Source: Chloroflexota bacterium (GTDB lineage Bacteria > Chloroflexota > Dehalococcoidia > Lucifugimonadales > VGZR01). Taken from it: a DNA stretch of 17,741 bases. The notes under the pieces are model-generated. The model was not told the origin of the DNA. It was given only the letters and a program-made list of their open reading frames with translations, and ran no database searches. Location: NCBI GenBank assembly GCA_027625225.1, contig JAQBWG010000015.1:1-17741 (forward strand), read 5' to 3'. This document shows positions 13,239-17,741 of this stretch, one piece after another. The position numbers and the translations under genes are program-made. Position 1 is the first letter of the stretch, and each line of letters starts with the position of its first letter.

Positions 13239-13260
13239 GGAATTTGTTCAGAATAATTCC
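13239..13260. promoter_or_regulatory. Dyad GGAATT-N10-AATTCC
   Basis: Six-base perfect arms (13239-13244 and 13255-13260) around ten bases, a spacing typical of dimeric helix-turn-helix operators. It starts the AT-rich part of the spacer, 12 bases from the other palindrome. Functional meaning is inferred only from symmetry. Confidence 0.4.
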
Positions 13261-13467
13261 ATACTTTATTTAGTTATGTCAATAGGCTATTTCTAAGATT
13301 TGTTTAAAAACAGTGTGTGTTTAACATCGACTACATAGGCACACCAGGAAACTAGAACGTATGAACGATAAGAATTGCATTCGTTTGCTCGGAATTGTCA
13401 ACAGGAATACGAATTAAAATTACAGGTCTTTGTAACCGGTCGAGGCAACAATTCACGAGGGGGTTTG

Positions 13468-13497
13468 TTGACACTCCATAAACGACGGTGCTACATT
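13468..13497 (+). promoter_or_regulatory. Promoter of the etfBA operon
   Basis: TTGACA (13468-13473), 18-base spacer, TACATT (13492-13497), with TG at 13489-13490 giving an extended -10. The expected start near 13504 leaves a ~57-base leader before the etfB ATG. A further AT-rich TATATATA occurs in that leader. Confidence 0.7.
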
Positions 13498-13560
13498 CCG
13501 GATAGGCTGTTTCGTATCGCTATATATAACTCCAACGGCTATCTGAATCCCTTCTGATTT

Positions 13561-14373
13561 ATGACATCATCCGGTGCCCAATTGAAGATTCTTGTGTGCG
13601 TCAAACAGGTCATTGACCCTGAGACGCCTCTTTCCGCATTCAAAATCGACCCTGGCACGAAGCGCGTCGCGCCTGCCGCGGGTGTTCCACCGGTCGTCAA
13701 CGGTTTCGACGAAAACGCGGTCGAGGCTGCGCTGCGATTGAAAGACTCGGTTGGAGCCGAAGTGACCGTCCTGTCCATGAGCGATAGCTTTGCTATGGAC
13801 GTGATGAAGAAGCCGCTTTCGATGGGCGCCGATGCTCTCGTGCTGGCACAGGACTCACAATTTCGTGACCTCGACCCCTTCGCCAGTGCTTACGTGTTGG
13901 CTGCTGCCATCCGGAAACTCGATGGGTTCGACCTGATTCTTTGCGGACGGCAGGCATCCGACTGGGACAATGCCCAGGTGCCAACTGGCATCGCCGAAAT
14001 GCTTGGACTGCCGCTGGTCACTGTCGCCCAGAAGCTCGACCTCGCCAGCGGTGGCATCGTCGTCGAGCGCGCGTTGCCCGACGGCTACGAGGTCGTCGAG
14101 GCGCCGCTGCCCGCACTGGTCACCGTCAGCAACGAACTAGGCGAGCCGCGCTACCCCACCTTGCGCGGCATCATGGCTGCCGGCAAAAAGACCCCGACGA
14201 CTTTTTCAGCCTCCGATCTTGAGGTTGACCCCGCTAGGCTCGCTCCCAGGATGCATCTGCTCGATCTCGCCGTTCCGCCCAGGGATAGCAAGTGCGAGTT
14301 CATCTCCGGCGAAAACGAGGCCGACACCGGCCGCCAGCTCGCACTCCGTCTGCGGGAGGCCAAGCTCATATGA
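13561..14373 (+). CDS. etfB: Electron transfer flavoprotein beta subunit
   Basis: Small subunit of the heterodimeric ETF, which carries electrons between flavin dehydrogenases and the respiratory chain or other acceptors. The 270-aa protein starts with LKILVCVKQVIDPETP, the standard EtfB opening. It continues with NGFDENAVEAALRLKD, the nucleotide-binding GRQASDWDNAQVPTGIAEML and the signature RYPTLRGIMAAGKK (compare the EtfB motif R-P-IM-A-KK). The start ATG 13561 has no visible Shine-Dalgarno; a TTG at 13582 is an alternative directly before the domain. The stop overlaps the etfA start as ATGA. Whether this ETF is of the simple or the bifurcating class cannot be decided, since no partner dehydrogenase or ETF-quinone oxidoreductase is in view. 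Confidence 0.95.
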   Translation: MTSSGAQLKILVCVKQVIDPETPLSAFKIDPGTKRVAPAAGVPPVVNGFDENAVEAALRLKDSVGAEVTVLSMSDSFAMDVMKKPLSMGADALVLAQDSQFRDLDPFASAYVLAAAIRKLDGFDLILCGRQASDWDNAQVPTGIAEMLGLPLVTVAQKLDLASGGIVVERALPDGYEVVEAPLPALVTVSNELGEPRYPTLRGIMAAGKKTPTTFSASDLEVDPARLAPRMHLLDLAVPPRDSKCEFISGENEADTGRQLALRLREAKLI

Positions 14374-15344
14374 GCGGAGTACTGGTTTTCGGCGAACTGA
14401 CCGACGGACACCTGAGCGGCACAACCGCCGAGCTTATCGCTCTTGGCAAGCAGCTTGGCGAAAGCGTCGCCGTTGCCCTGTTTGGCGGCAACATGGCGGG
14501 TGCGGCCGACGAAGCCGCTGCGTACGGTGCCGACCGAGTACATCTCGTGGAAGACCCGCTGCTCGTAGACGGCCAGAAGGACGCGATCATCGCAGCCTTT
14601 GACAGCCTGTGCCGCGAAGTTAGCCCGGATATTGTATTGATAGGCAAAACACCACTCGGTCTCGACGTCGGCCCTCGCCTTGCGTTCCGACTACATGCCG
14701 GACTTGCCCAGGACTGCGTTTCGCTGGAGATGCGCGACGGTAAGCTCGTTGCCACCCGTTCTGTGTACGGTGGCAACGCCCTGGCAACGGTTGGCTTTCC
14801 CGAACAAGGACCACGCATCGCAATCGTACGCGGTAAGGTGTACGAGCCGCTGGCACCCGACGCGTCCCAAACAGCCGAGATTGTGAAGTTCGAACCGAAA
14901 CTCGATTCGTCGGTCATCAAAGCCAAGACTGTCCAGGTTGTCAAGCGCGAGTCGCAGGGCGTCCGCCTTGATGATGCAGACGTCGTGGTGAGTGGCGGAC
15001 GGGGACTCGGCGGGCCTGACCCTTTCGCTCAGCTCCAGGAACTGGCATCATTACTGAAGGGGGCTGTGGGAGCATCCCGCGCCGCGTGCGATGCAGGCTG
15101 GCTTGACCACAGCTACCAGGTTGGACTCACCGGGAAGACCGTCACCCCGAACCTGTATATCGCGGTGGGAATTTCCGGCGCCAGCCAGCACATGGCCGGA
15201 TGTTCGGGGGCCAAGAACATTGTGGCCATTAACAAAGACGAGAATGCGAACATATTCAAAGAAGCCCGGTACGGCGTGGTGGGAGACTGGAAGGGCGTGC
15301 TTTCCAGCTTCATCGAAACCGTGCGCGAACTGACCAAGTCATAA
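14370..15344 (+). CDS. etfA: Electron transfer flavoprotein alpha subunit
   Basis: The FAD-carrying subunit of ETF, 324 aa. The C-terminal FAD domain is typical: GGRGLGGPDPF with Arg211, a helix ASLLKGAVGASRAACDAGWL, then YIAVGISGASQHMAGC with the flavin-facing segment at 266-274, and AINKDENANIFKEARYGVVG, the EtfA family signature. The N-terminal domain (VLVFGELTDGHLSGTTAELI) is the usual nucleotide-fold half. The start ATG 14370 overlaps the etfB stop (ATGA) and has GGGAGG twelve bases upstream; a longer frame from 14292 lies within etfB and is rejected. It is certainly co-translated with etfB. Confidence 0.96.
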   Translation: MSGVLVFGELTDGHLSGTTAELIALGKQLGESVAVALFGGNMAGAADEAAAYGADRVHLVEDPLLVDGQKDAIIAAFDSLCREVSPDIVLIGKTPLGLDVGPRLAFRLHAGLAQDCVSLEMRDGKLVATRSVYGGNALATVGFPEQGPRIAIVRGKVYEPLAPDASQTAEIVKFEPKLDSSVIKAKTVQVVKRESQGVRLDDADVVVSGGRGLGGPDPFAQLQELASLLKGAVGASRAACDAGWLDHSYQVGLTGKTVTPNLYIAVGISGASQHMAGCSGAKNIVAINKDENANIFKEARYGVVGDWKGVLSSFIETVRELTKS

Positions 15345-15365
15345 CAGCGAGGCGATGAGACATTG

Positions 15366-15803
15366 ATGGACGAAGACTACGGACTCGACATGCAAGACGT
15401 CCTTACCAGCGTGGATAAGGCGGAAGTGCTGTCCATTTTCTTCCCCACCTTCAGGAAGTCGCTAATCGTAGACACCCGAACCAACGAATCGCAGGGCCCC
15501 ATGATTCGCATCATGCCCATGGTCGCCTCACCGCAGGAGCGCATGCGTGCAATCCGGCGAATGCGACCGGGCTTCCCCCGCCTGCGCAATCTCACCGTCG
15601 TCCCCTGGCCCCGCTACGTGGATAGCCTGGTCAACCTCGGCATCTGGCAGCGGATCGTTGACCGCATGGAGTCCGGCGGTGATACCAAAGCCCTTGCCAA
15701 CATCCGCGAGGCCATGACGGACCTCAAGCGTATGGAACGCGAGGAACTTGCCAGCGTCGTCAGCGGCGAGAACTACCACACCATCTGGTCGGCGTCCCGC
15801 TAG
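15366..15803 (+). CDS. Unknown 145-aa protein in the etf operon
   Basis: A soluble, charged protein beginning 21 bases after etfA. No family was recognised. Features are an acidic N-terminus (DEDYGLDMQD), a middle segment with many Met/Arg residues (ERMRAIRRMRPGFPRLRNLT) followed by PWPRYVDSLVNLGIWQRIVD, and a helical acidic/basic tail (LKRMEREELASVV). No membrane segment, signal peptide or metal motif. The start is ATG 15366 (a TTG lies one codon earlier); GAGG stands a little far upstream. Position suggests co-expression with ETF, perhaps a helper or an unrelated passenger. Codon use looks like that of its neighbours, supporting a real gene. Confidence 0.75.
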   Translation: MDEDYGLDMQDVLTSVDKAEVLSIFFPTFRKSLIVDTRTNESQGPMIRIMPMVASPQERMRAIRRMRPGFPRLRNLTVVPWPRYVDSLVNLGIWQRIVDRMESGGDTKALANIREAMTDLKRMEREELASVVSGENYHTIWSASR

Positions 15804-15818
15804 TTCGCGCCTAACTCC

Positions 15819-15911
15819 TACTCCCTCATAAGGTCACCTTTCGAAGCGTTCGGTCTGCGTATTCCCAACTGATGCGACAATAGATGCGTTGTTATCTGTG
15901 AGTAGGGAGTA
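15819..15911. repeat. Distant inverted repeat covering the F420 reductase ribosome site
   Basis: TACTCCCT (15819-15826) is the exact complement of AGGGAGTA (15904-15911), which includes the Shine-Dalgarno GGGAG of the F420 reductase gene. In a transcript reading through from the etf operon the two could pair and hide the ribosome site; in a transcript starting in between they could not. Eight bases at ~77-base distance may be chance. Confidence 0.35.
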
Positions 15912-15916
15912 TATCC

Positions 15917-16567
15917 ATGATCGAAACCATAGGGATTTTGGGAGGAACCGGCCCCGAGGGTAGAGGCCTCGCCGTGCGATTCGCGCTCGCGGGCATCAAG
16001 GTCGTCATCGGCTCGCGGGACGCCTCCCGCGCTGATGAGGCCGTCGCCAAGATTGCCGATAAAGTCCCCGCCGGAATGGTGTTCGGGGCAGTCAATGCCG
16101 ACGCTGCCCGGGCCGAGGTCGTTATCATCGCCGTCCCCTACGCCGCTCAGGCCGATACTCTCAAAGCGCTGAAGCCGTCCCTGGACGGCAAGGTCATCAT
16201 CAACGTCGTCGCCCCCATGGACTTTGCCGACGGCAAGGCCACCGCTGTCTCCGTCCCGGAAGGGTCGGCAGCCCGTCAGGCGCAGCAACTCTTGCCTGAC
16301 TCCCGCATGGTCGGCGCCTTCCACAACCTTAGCGCGCGCGACCTGCTCGACCCCCAGAGAACCGTCGAGTCGGACGTGGTCGTATGTAGTGATGATGAAG
16401 TGGCGCAAAAACAGGTGATGAACCTTGCCGAACTCATCCCCGGCGTCCGCGCCGTGAACGGCGGCGGACTCGACAACTCACGCTACGTCGAGGAGTTGAC
16501 AACCCTGTTGCTGAACATCAACCGCATCTATAAGGCCCACGCCACCATCAAGCTCGTTGGCATATAA
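15917..16567 (+). CDS. npdG: F420-dependent NADP reductase (Fno/NpdG)
   Basis: Transfers hydride between reduced deazaflavin cofactor F420 and NADP. The 216-aa protein opens with the family's Rossmann motif GGTGPEGRG (residues 9-17) and the NADP-phosphate contact GSR (32-34). It continues with NADAARAEVVIIAVPYAAQADT and the F420-side motif NVVAPMDFADGK. Length is normal. ATG 15917 has GGGAG seven bases upstream. The gene implies that the organism makes or uses F420, which is found in Actinobacteria, archaea and part of Chloroflexota. It is next to, but 113 bases from, the etf operon and is followed immediately by a peptidase gene with no gap. Confidence 0.93.
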   Translation: MIETIGILGGTGPEGRGLAVRFALAGIKVVIGSRDASRADEAVAKIADKVPAGMVFGAVNADAARAEVVIIAVPYAAQADTLKALKPSLDGKVIINVVAPMDFADGKATAVSVPEGSAARQAQQLLPDSRMVGAFHNLSARDLLDPQRTVESDVVVCSDDEVAQKQVMNLAELIPGVRAVNGGGLDNSRYVEELTTLLLNINRIYKAHATIKLVGI

Positions 16568-17741
16568 GTGAAACGACTGTTGTACATACCGCTGCTGCTA
16601 ATGCTTCTCGTGGCCCTCGCCGCGTTCGGCCCCGAGCCGGACCCCGAAGCCACGGCGTCGCCGGACGGTGCAAGCGTCACAGAGAACGGTATTCGCGTGC
16701 TCGACAACTCCTATGCCGTCAATTTTCCCTACAACATCGTCTTCTCGCTGGAGGCCGAGGTGGATGCAAATATCACCAACGTCACCTTCTTCTACCGGCT
16801 GGGAGACCGGCGCGTAACGGTGTATGGCTATCCCAGTTTCGGCCCCGGCAATCACATCACAGCCACTTTCCACCTTGAGACCGGGAGTCGTGGTTCCTTC
16901 CCTGTAGGGACGGACATTGAATACACATTTCTTTTGGAGGACGGTTCAGGTCGTCAGTACGAAACTGAACCCCGCACAGCGGAATACCTCGACCCCAGCT
17001 TCGACTGGCAGCGCGTCGAACTGGACAACCTGATGGTCGTCTACCATGACCGCTCCGATGAGCAGGTCGCCCGCGTCGCCGAGAACGTCAACGCTCGCCT
17101 CGACGCCGTGCACGACATGTTTGGCTTACAAGACACCAAGCCCATGAAGGCCGTGCTGGTTAACACTTCGGACGAAGCCTCGCGCTCCTTCCCCACCGTC
17201 AGTCAGACTGCCGACAACGTGAATCTCTATGCCGGCTTCGCGTTCGGCGAATACGACGTTTTCGTCATGATCGGCATCAACGAAGACACCATGGTGCACG
17301 AAATGGCCCACCTCATCCTCGACGAGGCCATGACCTCGCCCATCGCTCGCGTCCCGTCCTGGCTCAACGAAGGCCTTGCCATGTATTTTGAAGACCACAG
17401 CTCCGGCTACAATCGCGACCTCGCCAACGCCATCCGCGACGACCGCCTCATCCCCATCCGCCACATGGCTGTGCAACCTGGCCAGCCCGACGCCGTCATC
17501 CTGTTTTACGCCCAGGCCAACAGCTTCGTCCGCTATCTCATAGACTCGCACGGCATCGAGCGCATGCAGGCGCTTCTCGGCGAGATAGCCTTCGGCCGCC
17601 GCATGGACGACGCCCTCGACCGTGCCTACGGCACCACCCTCGAAGACCTTGAACGCGGATGGCGCACCTCCATCGGCGCGCCTTTGCCCGAACCCACACC
17701 AGCGTCCGTCGACGAAGCCCCGTCCGTTGGCGGCACATCGC
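16568..17741 (+). CDS. Secreted gluzincin metallopeptidase (peptidase MA-like), 3' end missing
   Basis: The frame starts with GTG directly after the F420 reductase stop and stays open to the window edge (391 codons seen). Residues 1-20 (KRLLYIPLLLMLLVALAAF) form a signal peptide. A beta-rich region follows to about residue 140 (FPYNIVFSLEAEV, NITNVTFFYRLGDR). The catalytic domain has the zinc motif HEMAH at 244-248 with the third ligand Glu268 in WLNEGLAMYFE, the gluzincin arrangement of the peptidase MA family. The last visible residues (PLPEPTPASVDEAP) look like a Pro-rich linker that may lead to a membrane anchor. Substrate unknown; likely acts outside the membrane on protein or cell-wall peptides. 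Zero spacing suggests translational coupling to the reductase, with no obvious functional link. Confidence 0.88.
   Translation, partial: MKRLLYIPLLLMLLVALAAFGPEPDPEATASPDGASVTENGIRVLDNSYAVNFPYNIVFSLEAEVDANITNVTFFYRLGDRRVTVYGYPSFGPGNHITATFHLETGSRGSFPVGTDIEYTFLLEDGSGRQYETEPRTAEYLDPSFDWQRVELDNLMVVYHDRSDEQVARVAENVNARLDAVHDMFGLQDTKPMKAVLVNTSDEASRSFPTVSQTADNVNLYAGFAFGEYDVFVMIGINEDTMVHEMAHLILDEAMTSPIARVPSWLNEGLAMYFEDHSSGYNRDLANAIRDDRLIPIRHMAVQPGQPDAVILFYAQANSFVRYLIDSHGIERMQALLGEIAFGRRMDDALDRAYGTTLEDLERGWRTSIGAPLPEPTPASVDEAPSVGGTS

Larger units (their letters stand above)
13011..13560. other. Long spacer, AT-rich in its right half, with dyads and promoters
   Basis: These 550 bases separate two divergent genes. 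Up to about 13235 the sequence is GC-rich like the neighbours and should be leader of the minus-strand zinc-ribbon gene. From there to 13560 it becomes clearly AT-rich. It holds two dyad-symmetric sites (listed separately), the run TTTAAAAACAGTGTGTG followed by TTTAA, and a strong plus-strand promoter. Frames on either strand are short and resemble nothing, so I call no gene. The base-composition change may mark a regulatory region or a degraded insertion. Confidence 0.6.

Noticed and set aside
13375..13557. 60-codon plus-strand frame in the AT-rich spacer
   Set aside because: It runs through the etfB promoter elements and shows no protein-like pattern or ribosome site.
15804..15916. Riboswitch in front of the F420 reductase
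   Set aside because: The 113-base spacer shows only one distant 8-base pairing and no known riboswitch core.

Overview
The window looks like a chromosomal segment of a free-living, GC-rich bacterium, most plausibly a member of Chloroflexota (Dehalococcoidia/SAR202-like). This is inference from gene content: an F420-dependent NADP reductase, a Bacillus-type large SRP RNA with an Alu domain, Thr/Pro-rich lipoproteins with an LAGIAC lipobox, many intergenic inverted repeats carrying a GAGCGAAGTCGAAG-type core, and protein families I associate with that phylum. No phage, IS transposase, CRISPR array, rRNA or tRNA gene was seen.

Layout. 1-773 is the 3' end of lepA. 774-1299 is a gene-free block packed with inverted repeats. 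1300-2932 holds two tandem minus-strand paralogous lipoproteins, separated by a second repeat cluster. A poorly explained spacer follows (2933-3264), then a minus-strand DUF1801 protein (3265-3720). A canonical promoter at 3826-3854 drives the large SRP RNA (3861-4128). Next is a plus-strand run of rsmA, ispE, a four-helix membrane protein, an exonuclease-helicase of the DinG family and an OGG1-type 8-oxoguanine glycosylase. rsmA/ispE and dinG/ogg are joined by one-base stop/start overlaps. After a TATAAT promoter come two very small genes (40 and 47 aa) that resemble desulforedoxin. They converge stop-on-stop with a minus-strand gene pair: an MTHFR-like reductase followed by a SelA/DgaE-like PLP enzyme. 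A further minus-strand gene encodes a protein with two zinc ribbons.

An AT-rich, palindrome-containing spacer (13011-13560) carries a good promoter for etfB-etfA (electron-transfer flavoprotein) and an unknown 145-aa gene. The window closes with an F420:NADP reductase and a secreted gluzincin-type metallopeptidase that runs off the end.

Functional themes are ribosome biogenesis and translation (lepA, SRP RNA, rsmA), isoprenoid synthesis (ispE), DNA repair (dinG, ogg) and redox/electron carriers (desulforedoxin-like pair, MTHFR-like, ETF, F420 reductase). Most of the window is ordinary core genome. The less ordinary items are the tandem desulforedoxin-like microproteins with a Cys-to-His change, the SRP RNA overlapping the possible rsmA starts, the mirrored double zinc-ribbon protein, the MTHFR-like protein with Asp in place of the catalytic Glu, and the dense hairpin block after lepA. 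I do not see convincing evidence of a wholly new multi-gene system.
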